Shown here: piece by piece, positions 31,473 to 40,309 of the stretch
Numbering within the stretch: the first letter of the stretch is position 1
Layout of the letters: every line of letters begins with the position of its first letter
Origin: Pseudomonas viridiflava
Lineage (GTDB): Bacteria; Pseudomonadota; Gammaproteobacteria; Pseudomonadales; Pseudomonadaceae
DNA length: 64,000 nucleotides
NCBI GenBank assembly: GCA_900596015.1
Contig: UVIF01000023.1
Span: 186,001 to 250,000, forward strand
Direction: 5' to 3'
Position numbers and translations under genes: made by a program
The notes under the pieces: generated by a model
What the model saw: the letters and a program-made list of their open reading frames with translations, nothing else
Database searches by the model: none
Told to the model about the DNA's origin: nothing

Positions 31473-31665
31473 GCCGGTCTCCGGGCTTGCGAGGGGCGGC
31501 GTGAGCCAGCCTGGAAAGCGTCGCCTTCCCATACCCATGACAGGCACAGTGGATCTGACACTTCTCTCGCTTACCGTTGCGGGGGCAGCACCGGACTTGC
31601 GCCAGCATCCAATCGAAGCTGGCACTCACCGGTTTCCCGTTTCACCCTGTGAAGGGCACCCAAAC
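31473..31665 (-). promoter_or_regulatory. Cobalamin riboswitch upstream of cbtB-cbtA-cobE-cobM
   Basis: Read on the minus strand, the segment runs GGGTGCCCTTC, GGTGAAACGGGAAACCGGTGAG, then the core GCTGCCCCCGCAACGGTAAG (31586-31605), CCACTGTGCC, GGGAAGGCG and the B12 box GCAAGCCCGGAGACCGGCC (31473-31491). Between the box and cbtB are about 150 bases of leader. With the divergent promoter of the CPA2 antiporter it explains the 459-base gap between 31325 and 31783. Confidence 0.95.
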
Positions 31666-31783
31666 GAAGCGCCTAGCAAATCATGTCGACGCGGGGCCGT
31701 CAATCCGCGCCCATGCCAGCGAGCCCCGGCGCCTGTAGAATGCAGCCGCGGTCCGCATTTTCCCATCCGACAAGGAGTTCTCC

Positions 31784-33607
31784 ATGCCCGAAGAAGGCAA
31801 CATGCTACAAGCCGCCGTGGTGTTCCTGCTGGCCGCAGTGATTGCCGTGCCATTGGCCAAGCGCCTGCAATTGGGCGCGGTGCTGGGCTATCTGTTCGCC
31901 GGGGTGGTGATCGGCCCGCAAGTGCTGGGCTGGGTCGGCGATCCACAGAGCGTCAGCCACATCTCGGAACTGGGCGTGGTTCTGCTGCTGTTCATCATTG
32001 GCCTGGAGCTGTCGCCCAAGCGGCTGTGGGTCATGCGCAAGGCGGTGTTCGGGGTTGGCCTGGCACAGGTGCTGTTGACCGCAGTGGTGATCGGCGCGGT
32101 GGCGTTGCTCGGCTTCGGCCAGCCGTTGAACAGCGCTGTGGTGCTGGGTCTGGGCCTGGCCTTGTCGTCCACCGCATTCGGCCTGCAAAGCCTGGCCGAA
32201 CGCAAGGAACTCAACGCTCCCCACGGCCGCCTGGCCTTCGCCATCCTGCTGTTCCAGGACATCGCCGCGATCCCACTGATCGCCATGGTGCCGTTGCTGG
32301 CCGGCAGTGGCAGCGATGCAGGCGAGGGCAGTACGCTGGATCACAGCCTGCGGGTGCTGGGCAGCATCGCCGTGGTGGTGGTCGGCGGGCGCTATCTGTT
32401 GCGTCCGGTGTTTCGCATCGTCGCCCGCACTGGCCTGCAGGAGGTGTCTACCGCTACAGCCTTGCTGGTGGTGATCGGCACCGCCTGGCTGATGGAGCTG
32501 GCCGGTGTCTCCATGGCCCTGGGCGCCTTTCTCGCTGGCTTGCTGCTGGCCGATTCGGAATACCGGCACGAGCTGGAGTCGCAGATCGAGCCGTTCAAGG
32601 GGCTGCTGCTGGGGCTGTTCTTCATCAGTGTCGGCATGGGCGCCAATCTGGGCCTGCTGCTCGAAAGCCCGGCGCTGGTGTTGGGGCTGACAGTCCTGCT
32701 GATCGGCATCAAGCTGCCGCTGCTGGTGTTGATCGGGCGTCTGGCCGGCGGCCTGGGCCGGCTCAGCGCCGTACGCCTGGGTATCGTGCTGGCCGCCGGC
32801 GGCGAGTTCGCCTTCGTGGTGTTCAAGATAGGCCGCGAGCAGGGCCTGTTCGACGCGCGCCTGTACGACACCTTGCTGCTGACCATCACCCTGTCGATGG
32901 CGCTCACGCCATTGCTGTTGCTGCTGTGCGCACGCCTGCTGCGGGTCAAGACCTCGCCGGTGGAAGTGCCGGACGAATATCGCGAGATCGAAAGCGACGC
33001 GCCGCGCGTGGTGATCGCCGGCATGGGCCGGATGGGTCAGATCGTTGCGCGGATCCTGCGCGCACAGAAGATCAGCTTCGTGGCGTTGGACACCTCGGTG
33101 GAGTCCATCGAGTTCTCGCGCAGCTTCGGCCACCTGCCGGTGTTCTATGGCGACCCCCTGCGGCCGGAGATCCTGCGCGCAGCCAAGGTCGAGCAGGCCG
33201 AGTATTTCGTCATCGCCACCGACGATCCGGAAATCAACATCAAGACCGCCGAACTGGTCAACCGCCTGTACCCGCACGTGAAGATCATCGCCCGCGCGCG
33301 CAACCGCCAGCACGTGCACCGGCTGGTCGACCATGGCGCCCAGGCGGTTCGCGAAACCTACTATTCAAGCCTGGAAATCACCCGCCGAACGCTGGTCGGC
33401 CTGGGCCTGAGCCAGTCCCAGGCCGACGCACGCATCAACCGTTTCAAGCGCCACGATGAACAGGTGCTGCAAGCCCAGCATGCGATCTACGACGATGAAG
33501 CCAAGGTCATGCAGACCGCCCAGGAAGCGCGTGCCGAGCTGGCCCGGCTGTTCGAATCCGATCGCCAGGACGAGAAGGCTGCCGCCAAGGGCGCTCCGCG
33601 GCGTTGA
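31784..33607 (+). CDS. KefB/KefC-like CPA2 monovalent cation:proton antiporter with TrkA-N domain
   Basis: The 607-residue protein has a 12-13 helix Na/H-exchanger domain (about 5-385) with conserved LGYLFAGVVIGPQVLG and LLFQDIAAIPLIAM. A cytosolic RCK/TrkA-N domain follows with the dinucleotide motif GMGRMGQIVA (about 411-420). A charged Glu/Ala-rich tail ends it. The family covers glutathione-gated K+ efflux and related K+/H+ antiport. An AAGGAG site precedes ATG 31784. No KefG/KefF ancillary gene is adjacent, so gating by a partner cannot be assumed. Confidence 0.9.
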   Translation: MPEEGNMLQAAVVFLLAAVIAVPLAKRLQLGAVLGYLFAGVVIGPQVLGWVGDPQSVSHISELGVVLLLFIIGLELSPKRLWVMRKAVFGVGLAQVLLTAVVIGAVALLGFGQPLNSAVVLGLGLALSSTAFGLQSLAERKELNAPHGRLAFAILLFQDIAAIPLIAMVPLLAGSGSDAGEGSTLDHSLRVLGSIAVVVVGGRYLLRPVFRIVARTGLQEVSTATALLVVIGTAWLMELAGVSMALGAFLAGLLLADSEYRHELESQIEPFKGLLLGLFFISVGMGANLGLLLESPALVLGLTVLLIGIKLPLLVLIGRLAGGLGRLSAVRLGIVLAAGGEFAFVVFKIGREQGLFDARLYDTLLLTITLSMALTPLLLLLCARLLRVKTSPVEVPDEYREIESDAPRVVIAGMGRMGQIVARILRAQKISFVALDTSVESIEFSRSFGHLPVFYGDPLRPEILRAAKVEQAEYFVIATDDPEINIKTAELVNRLYPHVKIIARARNRQHVHRLVDHGAQAVRETYYSSLEITRRTLVGLGLSQSQADARINRFKRHDEQVLQAQHAIYDDEAKVMQTAQEARAELARLFESDRQDEKAAAKGAPRR

Positions 33608-33610
33608 GCC

Positions 33611-34759
33611 TCAGACCGGCGGCTGGCGGGCGACGTCGGCCGGTCCTTCCTCGTTGGCCGGGTGCAGCGTGCGGGTCGACATTTCGGCGCGCAGCTGCGG
33701 CAGGCATTCGGGGTAGCGGTTGTTGACGAAAGTGATCAGCCGTTCGCGCACGTGGCAGCGCGCATCCCAGTTGCGCGAGGAATCCAGCGAGCTGAGCAGG
33801 ATACGCAACTGCATCGCCTTGTCACTGGTGTCGGTGACCTGCAAGACCACCACGCGGCCGTCCCACAGATGCGGAATTTCCTCGCACAGGCGTTTGGTTT
33901 CGGCGCGCAACGCCTCCAGCGGCACCGAGTAGTCGACCCAGAGAAACACCGAGCCGATGATGCTGGAGGTACTGCGGGTCCAGTTCTGGAACGGCTTCTC
34001 GATGAAGTACTGCAGAGGCACGACCATGCGCCGCTCGTCCCAGATCTTCACCACCACGTAGGTGCCGGTGATCTCTTCGATACGCCCCCATTCGCCCTCG
34101 ACGATGACCACGTCGTCGATGCGGATCGGCTGCGAAATGGCGATCTGCAGACCAGCGATCAGGTTGCCCAGCACCGGTTTGGCAGCGAAGCCGGCAGCCA
34201 GTCCCGCAAGGCCTGCGGACGCCAGCAGGCTGGTGCCGATCTGGCGCACCGCTGGAAACGTCATCAGGATCAGGGCTATGCCGAAAATCAGCACCAGCAC
34301 GTTGAGGCACTGCACCAGCACCCGCACCTGGGTCTGTATGCGCCGGGCGGCGAGGTTGTCCTCGATGTCCAGCGGGTGCTTGATGGTCATGGTGGTCGCC
34401 ACGGCCTTGACACAGCGCAGGCCGAGCCAGGTCAGGCAGGCGGTGACCAGCATGCCGTTGAGGTGGCGCACGGTATTGATCATCAGCAGGTCGTCGGGCG
34501 CCGAGGTCCACACCGCCTGCAGGGCCATCAACGGCATCAGCCAAAGGGTCGGCTGCTCGGCGCGGGCGACCAGTTGCTGCGCCAGCACGAAGGACTTGGA
34601 GACGCGTCGCAGGATGATCAGGCCGACCCAGCGGATCAGCAGAATGACGCATACGGCCAGCGCGGCGGCGATCAGCGTACTGAGCCAGGGCATCGACACG
34701 CGGGCCAGCAAGGAATCGGGAAGGGCGTATTCCATGGGTCGGGTGCTCGCTTGAGGCAT
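33611..34759 (-). CDS. MscS-family mechanosensitive ion channel
   Basis: The 382-residue protein has four hydrophobic segments, then the MscS pore helix and beta domain. Diagnostic parts are SLLASAGLAGLAAGFAAKPVLGNLIAGLQIA (pore-lining), PIRIDDVVIVEGEWGRIEEI and RRMVVPLQYFIEKPFQNWTR. It should open under membrane tension to release solutes. In-frame ATGs at 34759 and 34735 have similarly weak ribosome sites, so the first eight residues are uncertain. It converges with the antiporter gene with three bases between stops. Confidence 0.9.
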   Translation of the reverse strand: MPQASTRPMEYALPDSLLARVSMPWLSTLIAAALAVCVILLIRWVGLIILRRVSKSFVLAQQLVARAEQPTLWLMPLMALQAVWTSAPDDLLMINTVRHLNGMLVTACLTWLGLRCVKAVATTMTIKHPLDIEDNLAARRIQTQVRVLVQCLNVLVLIFGIALILMTFPAVRQIGTSLLASAGLAGLAAGFAAKPVLGNLIAGLQIAISQPIRIDDVVIVEGEWGRIEEITGTYVVVKIWDERRMVVPLQYFIEKPFQNWTRSTSSIIGSVFLWVDYSVPLEALRAETKRLCEEIPHLWDGRVVVLQVTDTSDKAMQLRILLSSLDSSRNWDARCHVRERLITFVNNRYPECLPQLRAEMSTRTLHPANEEGPADVARQPPV

Positions 34760-34812
34760 GAACTGGAGTCGACCGGCAAAGCTCGGCGCGGTTCCCCGGC
34801 ATCCGCCGCCGA

Positions 34813-35835
34813 TCAGTCTGCCAAGCGGGTTTCACGCGATGGCGAGTGGCCAAAATAGCCGCTGTAGCACTTGCTGAAATGGCTCACCGAGACGAAGCCG
34901 CAGGCAATCGCCACGTCCATGATCGACAGCGTCGAATGCTGCAGCAGACGGCGTGCTTCGGTCACCCGCAATTCCATGTAGTAGCGGTGCGGCGAGGTGC
35001 CGAGCTGGTCCTGGAACAGCCGGTCGATCTGGCGCCGCGAGCGGCCGACGAACTCGGCCAGTTGGTCCAGCGACAGCGGTTCCTCCAGATTGCTCTCCAT
35101 CAGGTCGATGATGTTGCGTAGCGGCTGACTGAGCTTGCCGGTCGCCTGGCCACCGGTGCGCTTGAAGCGCAGCCCTTCGAAAGCAAGAATGTGTTCCACT
35201 CCACTGGCCAGGGTGTCACCGCGCTGCTGGCGAATCATTTCCATCATCATGCCGAAGCCGCCGTTGGGGCTGGCGGCAGTGGCGCGGTCGCGGTCGATGA
35301 CCTGGCTGGCGGGGGTGACGGTGATCTGCGGGCTGAGTTCTGCCAGCGAAGCGCGGTTCTCCGGATGCACCGCGCAGCGATAGCCATCGAGCAGGCCTGC
35401 CTGACCGAGAAACCAGGCGCCGTTCCACAACCCACCCAGGGCAATGCCACGACGCGCGCAGTCCGCCAGTATTCGACTGAGCAGCAGGGAAGGGCGCAGC
35501 GGCGTGCGAAAGCCGCCACAGATGATCAACAGGTCCACTTCGTCGTGCATGCCTGGCATCAGTGGCGCATCCGGCTGCAGCAGTATGCCCAGATCACTGA
35601 TGACCTGGCCGGGCGCCAGCCCATAGGAGCGAATGGCGTAGGCTGCCGGGCTGATCAGGTTGGCCGTCACCAAGGTGTCCAGGCTGGCGGTGAAGGCAGC
35701 CAGGGAAAAATGCTCCAGCAGCACGAAACCCACGCGCAGGCTTGCCTGGTCGGTGTTGCGCAAGCGCCCGTTGGCCGAGGCAAGGTACAGCAGGTTCTTG
35801 CTTTGCCCGGCGCCGCTGAAAATCCGTTGCGTCAT
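34813..35835 (-). CDS. GlxA-family AraC-type regulator
   Basis: The 340-residue protein has a DJ-1/PfpI-like sensor domain (about 35-220; DLLIICGGFRTPLRP, GIALGGLWNGAWFLGQAG) and a C-terminal AraC helix-turn-helix pair (about 240-335; LSLDQLAEFVGRSRRQIDRLF, VAIACGFVSVSHFSKCY). In place of the usual elbow cysteine the sequence reads LWNGAWFL, so the DJ-1 domain is a ligand binder, not an amidase. The layout matches the GbdR/CdhR/ArgR-like regulators of quaternary-amine and amino-acid catabolism, but none of their target operons is adjacent. ATG 35835 is chosen over longer frames for its match to the domain boundary. Confidence 0.85.
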   Translation of the reverse strand: MTQRIFSGAGQSKNLLYLASANGRLRNTDQASLRVGFVLLEHFSLAAFTASLDTLVTANLISPAAYAIRSYGLAPGQVISDLGILLQPDAPLMPGMHDEVDLLIICGGFRTPLRPSLLLSRILADCARRGIALGGLWNGAWFLGQAGLLDGYRCAVHPENRASLAELSPQITVTPASQVIDRDRATAASPNGGFGMMMEMIRQQRGDTLASGVEHILAFEGLRFKRTGGQATGKLSQPLRNIIDLMESNLEEPLSLDQLAEFVGRSRRQIDRLFQDQLGTSPHRYYMELRVTEARRLLQHSTLSIMDVAIACGFVSVSHFSKCYSGYFGHSPSRETRLAD

Positions 35836-35939
35836 TGCTGCCTGCTCCCTGGATTGCCGCTGATCGCAGCGGATATTAGCGTAGTGCTGCGGCCATGGGT
35901 CTGCGAGACTAACGGCCCTTTTGCTGTGGAGGAAGCCCC

Positions 35940-36482
35940 ATGCCTTATCTGCGCCACGCCCATTGCCTGCTGCTGTGCTGGCTGATCGGCACATCGGCGT
36001 GGGCCGACGACAGCGTGATCGTCTGGCCTGCCGACTGGGACGTGCAGATCCTGCCCGACTCGGCCGATGCGCAGGGCCAGCCCAGCGGCAGCCGCCAGCG
36101 TGCCACCAAGACCGATGCCAATGGCGATCCGTTGATGATCGTCGAGATGACCCGTGGCGCGCTGGCCCAGGACCACGCGGTCAACCTGGAGGCGGTGTTG
36201 CTGGAAATGCGCAAGGCGATCCAGATCAACTTTTCCCGCTCCGGCTACCAGAGCGTGTGCACCAAGGTCAAAGCGACCCGGCTGGGCAACCTGCCAGCGG
36301 CGCAGACCACCTGCAAGGTCACCCGCAACGGAACCCTCGCCATTACCCAAACGCTGGTTGCAGCCGTGCAGCCCGGCATGGCCTACGGGTTCAGCTATGC
36401 AGGTTCTGCCGTGGGCTATCCGCAACTGGAAGCCGAGGTCATGGGCATACGGCAGGCGCTGCGCTTCGCCGACCCGCAATAG
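35940..36482 (+). CDS. DUF4946 periplasmic protein
   Basis: The 180-residue protein has a Sec signal peptide (about 1-22, ending SAWA). The mature domain matches the Pseudomonas DUF4946 family: VIVWPADWDVQIL, LMIVEMTRGAL, and CTKVKATRLGNLPAAQTTCKV with two cysteines that may form a disulfide. A GTGGAGGAAG ribosome site precedes ATG 35940. The function is unknown. It is divergent from the GlxA-type regulator, with about 100 bases between. Confidence 0.8.
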   Translation: MPYLRHAHCLLLCWLIGTSAWADDSVIVWPADWDVQILPDSADAQGQPSGSRQRATKTDANGDPLMIVEMTRGALAQDHAVNLEAVLLEMRKAIQINFSRSGYQSVCTKVKATRLGNLPAAQTTCKVTRNGTLAITQTLVAAVQPGMAYGFSYAGSAVGYPQLEAEVMGIRQALRFADPQ

Positions 36483-36622
36483 GTACGCACGTCAGGGGCA
36501 AGATTGCTTATTTCCTTGAGGCATATAAAAAGCATTATTTATTCTTTTTAAATATTCGATTGCGGGTGCAATCTCTACCTCACGCACTGCGGTGCGACCG
36601 AATGTCTAACGAGGATGACTGC

Positions 36623-36838
36623 ATGACCATCAAAGCGATCAACGTACGCAACCAGTTCAAGGGCACCGTCAAGGAAATCATCGAAGGGCCGGTGGTGTCG
36701 GAAATCGACGTGCAGACTCCCGCCGGTATCGTCACCTCGGTGATCACCACGCGCTCGGTGCACGAGCTGGAATTGCAGATCGGCAGCGAAGTCATCGCCT
36801 TCGTGAAATCGACTGAAGTGTCCATCGCCAAACTGTAA
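36623..36838 (+). CDS. Molbindin (single TOBE/Mop domain, molybdate binding)
   Basis: The 71-residue protein is a single TOBE domain: INVRNQFKGTVKEIIEGPV, then VDVQTPAG-type IDVQTPAGIVTSVITTRS and IGSEVIAFVKSTEVSI. Small Mop proteins oligomerise to store molybdate or tungstate and buffer it for molybdenum cofactor synthesis. A GAGGAT site precedes ATG 36623. The leader (36500-36560) is strikingly AT-rich for this genome, with TATAAAAAG and long A/T runs, suggesting strong or regulated transcription. A clear terminator follows at 36918. Confidence 0.9.
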   Translation: MTIKAINVRNQFKGTVKEIIEGPVVSEIDVQTPAGIVTSVITTRSVHELELQIGSEVIAFVKSTEVSIAKL

Positions 36839-36917
36839 CAAACGCCTCGCATACTGATCACGCATTCACGTCTCATACCGTGGTGTCTTGTCAAGTTTGA
36901 AGCCGGAAAGATCTTGA

Positions 36918-36954
36918 GGGTCGTGCTCTTGCAGGGGAGCACGGCCCTTTTTTT
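36918..36954 (+). terminator. Rho-independent terminator after the molbindin gene
   Basis: GGGTCGTGCTC (36918-36928) pairs with GAGCACGGCCC (36937-36947) over 11 base pairs with one G-U. An eight-base loop and a run of seven T residues (36948-36954) complete it. It ends the molbindin transcript 80 bases after the stop. Confidence 0.85.
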
Positions 36955-36972
36955 ATCTGCGCCAGGGAGGGC

Positions 36973-37830
36973 TCAAGTCAGTGGCGTAGGCGCCAGGGTG
37001 CCGAGCAAAGCCACTGCAGCCACGGCGCCCAGCCCGCACGCCCATTCGAGCGTGACGGTACGCTTGAACGACTGGATGTCCAGCGGGCCTCGGGCCAATT
37101 GACGCCGGTGCCACAGGGCCAGGCCGAGCATGGCCAACACCAGCGCCAGCTTGATCGCCAGTACCGTGGCGAACCCGGATTGGCCAGGCAGCGGGAGGAA
37201 GGTCCCGGTCAGCGCCCGGGTGTTGATGAGTCCGGTTATCAGCATCCCGGCCACCAACACACACCCCACGCCACTGAAGCGACCGAGCACCACGCGCAAG
37301 TCCTGGTCGCCGGGTCGAGCCAGTACGAACATCAGCAACATCAGCCCGCCCAGCCAGGCTCCGACGCACAGCAGGTGGATCAGTTGATTGATCACCAGCC
37401 AGGTGCCAGCAGCGCCTTCGAGCATGGCTGCGTGACCTACCGGCGCGAGCGTAGCCAGCGCCAGTGCACTCAAGGGCCTGGCCACTACTTGCAGTTTCGG
37501 ATGGGGAAGGCGCAGACACACCAGGACCGCCACGCAGGCAAACAGATGCAGCGTCCAGACCTTGCCGAAGAAGGTTTCCGCCAGTACCCGTCGAACCAGC
37601 GCCATGTCCAGCGAGCCGCCCAGCTCATAAGCCACGGCGAACAGCCAGGCCACGCCGCTGATCAGGGCCAGTGCAGCCAGCAGGCACACCAAAGGGTCGA
37701 TCAGGTTGCGCAAACGGCCCATCTGGCTGGGGTGCACGAGCAGCAATGGGCGAAACATGCACGCACCGAACACCAGCATCAGGCTGGTGAAATGCAGGAA
37801 ACGCAGAGCGATCAATACACTCATGTTCAC
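36973..37830 (-). CDS. copD: Copper resistance protein CopD
   Basis: The 285-residue inner-membrane protein has eight hydrophobic helices and the CopD/YcnJ pattern: RFLHFTSLMLVFGACMFRPLL with an early His, NQLIHLLCVGAWLGGLMLL and LINTRALTG. It works with periplasmic CopC to move copper into the cytosol or to cuproproteins. The GTG start at 37830 overlaps the copC stop; ATG 37824 is the alternative. No copAB genes are nearby. Confidence 0.88.
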   Translation of the reverse strand: MNMSVLIALRFLHFTSLMLVFGACMFRPLLLVHPSQMGRLRNLIDPLVCLLAALALISGVAWLFAVAYELGGSLDMALVRRVLAETFFGKVWTLHLFACVAVLVCLRLPHPKLQVVARPLSALALATLAPVGHAAMLEGAAGTWLVINQLIHLLCVGAWLGGLMLLMFVLARPGDQDLRVVLGRFSGVGCVLVAGMLITGLINTRALTGTFLPLPGQSGFATVLAIKLALVLAMLGLALWHRRQLARGPLDIQSFKRTVTLEWACGLGAVAAVALLGTLAPTPLT

Positions 37831-38186
37831 GGACTCACGGTGAAGCTGTATTCACCTGCACTTTTGTGGGTATCCACCGACACGACCTGCCAGTGCACCC
37901 TGTACTGGCCCGCTGCCAGGGGCGCAGCAGGTTTGATCACAAGGGTCTTGCGATCGTCCGTGGCACTGGTTAAGGGCTGCAAGGCTACCGCGTCGCCGTC
38001 CGCCGCCGTCACGCTCACCTGGCTGAAACCCAGTTCGATGGCTTCGGAAAAACCCAGGCTCAATTGCGCCGGGGCAACGACGGTGGTGTCCGCAGCGGGC
38101 ACTGGGTGGGTCAGATGGGCGTGGGCCATGGCCAGGGGCGATACGAGAACGAGCAGGGCGGTGCTGAGCAACGTGCGGGCAGACAT
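37827..38186 (-). CDS. copC: Periplasmic copper-binding protein CopC
   Basis: The 119-residue protein has a Sec signal (about 1-22, ending LAMA). The mature N-terminus begins HAHLTHPVPAADTTV, giving the His residue that forms the Cu(II) site. The C-terminal VHWQVVSVDTHKSAGEYSF carries the second conserved His. The mature domain is about 97 residues, the normal CopC size. Its stop overlaps the copD start, so they are coupled. Confidence 0.92.
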   Translation of the reverse strand: MSARTLLSTALLVLVSPLAMAHAHLTHPVPAADTTVVAPAQLSLGFSEAIELGFSQVSVTAADGDAVALQPLTSATDDRKTLVIKPAAPLAAGQYRVHWQVVSVDTHKSAGEYSFTVSP

Positions 38187-38352
38187 GGCAATGGCCTTGA
38201 ACACTGAAAAAGGCCGCCAATAAAGCATGATCCTGCTCGCCGGGCAACGTCGTCAACCGGTCATGCCGTTGCGGCTCGGCGGCACCAGCCGGGCTGAACT
38301 CCCCGCGCGGGCTCAAGCCTAAGCAGCATGACTCTCTGACCAGGAGGCCTTC

Positions 38353-40071
38353 ATGGCCAGCAAGAAAGTAGCCGACATCGTGATCCAGACCCTGCAGCAG
38401 GCAGGGGTTCGCAACTGCTACGGCATCGTCGGCGACACGCTCAACCACGTCACCGATGCGATCAAGCGCAGCGAGATCGAATGGGTCCACGTGCGCCATG
38501 AAGAAGCTGCGGCATTCGCCGCGGGCGCCGAGTCGTTCATCAGCGGTCGACTGACGGCCTGTGCCGGTTCCTGCGGCCCCGGTGGCCTGCATTTCATCAA
38601 CGGTATCTTCGAAGCCCAGCGCAACAGGGCGCCCATGGTGCTGATCGCCAGCCAGATCGTCACCAGCGAGCTGGGCATGGACTTTCCCCAGGAAGTGGAC
38701 TTCAAGGCCATCTACGGCAGTTGCACGGTGTTCTGCGAGCAGGTGTACACGCCGGAGCAGGCGCGCCGGGTGACCACCCTGGCCGCGCAAACCGCCTTGA
38801 ACGAAGGGGGAGTGGCGGTGATCATCCTGCCCTCGGACGTTAGTGCTGCCGAGGTCAAGAATGACCGCCCGTTCAGCGTTCACCGGCCTCGTCCGGTACT
38901 GCAACCCAGCCCCGACGAACTGGCTGGGATCGCCGCCATTCTTGCCGAAGGCAAGAAGATCGCGATCTACGCCGGGGTCGGCTGTGAAGGTGCCCACGAC
39001 GAGCTGATCGAGCTGGCTCACCGACTCAAGGCGCCAATTGCCCACACCTCACGGGCCAAGGACTTCGTCGAATACGACAACCCATACAACATGGGCATGA
39101 CCGGGGTGTTCGGGGTCGAATCCGGCTACCACGCGATGATGGAGTGCGACACCCTGCTGCTGCTGGGCGCAGACTTCGCCTGGGGCCAGTTCTATCCGCA
39201 GAATGCCCGGATCGTTCAGGTCGACCGCAAAGGTGCGCACCTGGGCCGCCGCCACCCCATCGAACTGGGGGTGGTGGGCGATGTGTTGCCAACGCTGCAG
39301 GCGCTGTTGCCACTGCTGGCCGAGCGTAGCGAACACAGCTTCCTGGAAGACTGCCTGAAGGTACGCCAGAAAACCTTGAAGACCCTGGCCCATGACCAGC
39401 GCCATACCGACGGGCATCTGATTCACCCGCAGTACCTGACCCACCTGTTGGACAAACACGCCAGCGAAGACGCGCTGTTCACCGCCGACGGTGGCTCACC
39501 CATGGTCTGGGTGCTGCGGCACATCAACACCAACGGTCAGCGTCGCACGCTCACCAGCCTGCGCCACGGCACCATGGCCAACGCCATGCCCCAGGCACTC
39601 GGCCTGCAGAAGGCCTACCCGCAACGTCAGGTCATTTCGCTGTCGGGCGATGGTGGACTGGCCATGCTGCTGGGCGATCTGCTCACGGCCGTGCAGGAAA
39701 AGCTGCCGATCAAGGTGGTGGTGTTCAACAACAGTTCGTTGAACTTCGTGCAGATCGAGCAGAAGGTCGAGGGCTTGCTGGACAACTTCACTGACCTGCA
39801 CAACCCTGACTTCGCCAAGTTGGCTGAAGTCATGGGCTTCTACGGTGAGCAGGTGTCCGATGGCGCCAGCCTCGAAGCGGCGGTGCAGCGCTTCTTGAGC
39901 CATCCCGGCCCGGCGTTGCTGGATGTAAAGGTCAATCCCGAAGAGCTGGTGATGCCACCGAAGATCGAGTTCTCGCAGGTGTCCAACATGGCCCTGTACT
40001 CGGCCAAGGCCATGCTCAGCGGTCGCGCCGACGATGTGGCGCACATGCTGGTCGACAACTTCATCAAGTAG
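38353..40071 (+). CDS. poxB: Thiamine-diphosphate-dependent pyruvate dehydrogenase (quinone), PoxB-like
   Basis: The 572-residue protein is the same length as E. coli PoxB and has the same landmarks: the catalytic Glu in VRHEEAAAFAAGAE (about 49-62), CAGSCGPGGLHFINGIFEA, VEYDNPYNMGMTG, and the ThDP/Mg motif SGDGGLAMLLGDLLTAV-x-NNS. PoxB oxidatively decarboxylates pyruvate to acetate and CO2, passing electrons through FAD to ubiquinone at the membrane. A CAGGAGG ribosome site precedes ATG 38353. It is monocistronic and ends at a bidirectional hairpin. Confidence 0.9.
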   Translation: MASKKVADIVIQTLQQAGVRNCYGIVGDTLNHVTDAIKRSEIEWVHVRHEEAAAFAAGAESFISGRLTACAGSCGPGGLHFINGIFEAQRNRAPMVLIASQIVTSELGMDFPQEVDFKAIYGSCTVFCEQVYTPEQARRVTTLAAQTALNEGGVAVIILPSDVSAAEVKNDRPFSVHRPRPVLQPSPDELAGIAAILAEGKKIAIYAGVGCEGAHDELIELAHRLKAPIAHTSRAKDFVEYDNPYNMGMTGVFGVESGYHAMMECDTLLLLGADFAWGQFYPQNARIVQVDRKGAHLGRRHPIELGVVGDVLPTLQALLPLLAERSEHSFLEDCLKVRQKTLKTLAHDQRHTDGHLIHPQYLTHLLDKHASEDALFTADGGSPMVWVLRHINTNGQRRTLTSLRHGTMANAMPQALGLQKAYPQRQVISLSGDGGLAMLLGDLLTAVQEKLPIKVVVFNNSSLNFVQIEQKVEGLLDNFTDLHNPDFAKLAEVMGFYGEQVSDGASLEAAVQRFLSHPGPALLDVKVNPEELVMPPKIEFSQVSNMALYSAKAMLSGRADDVAHMLVDNFIK

Positions 40072-40094
40072 GCGCTCGCCGAGCACGTATAAAA

Positions 40095-40126
40095 AGGCCG
40101 CCCAGTCAGACTCGGCGGCCTATTTG
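40095..40126. terminator. Bidirectional terminator between poxB and the microprotein gene
   Basis: AGGCCGCC (40095-40102) pairs with GGCGGCCT (40114-40121). On the plus strand TATTTGTT follows; on the minus strand the complement of AAAAA gives a T-run. The right arm overlaps the stop codon of the leftward microprotein gene. Confidence 0.7.
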
Positions 40127-40218
40127 TTCTCCTTGCTCTCTTTATGGATCAGGTACATGACGTAACCGAACGAACCCAGGGTCGCGGTTATGATGGTCAA
40201 CATGATCACACCGTCCAT
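40120..40218 (-). CDS. 32-residue membrane microprotein
   Basis: A strong GGAGGTGTG ribosome site (40222-40230 on the minus strand) precedes ATG 40218 in a short frame of 32 codons. The first 24 residues form a single hydrophobic helix (about MLTIITATLGSFGYVMYLI) and the tail is charged (HKESKENK). Start, ribosome site, helix and its own terminator make it a probable real gene. It resembles tiny KdpF/CydX-like membrane peptides in design only. The function is unknown. Confidence 0.6.
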   Translation of the reverse strand: MDGVIMLTIITATLGSFGYVMYLIHKESKENK

Positions 40219-40309
40219 GACACACCTCCAGAAAATGAAATTTCGTTCAGGTGACTATGAGCGTTGAAGGCAAGTAAAAACAGATTCAGAAAGAGGTAAA
40301 AAAACCGGA

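Noticed and set aside
31805..33334. A 509-codon minus-strand frame opposite the CPA2 antiporter.
   Set aside because: Gln/His-rich antisense shadow with no start context; the plus-strand gene is certain.
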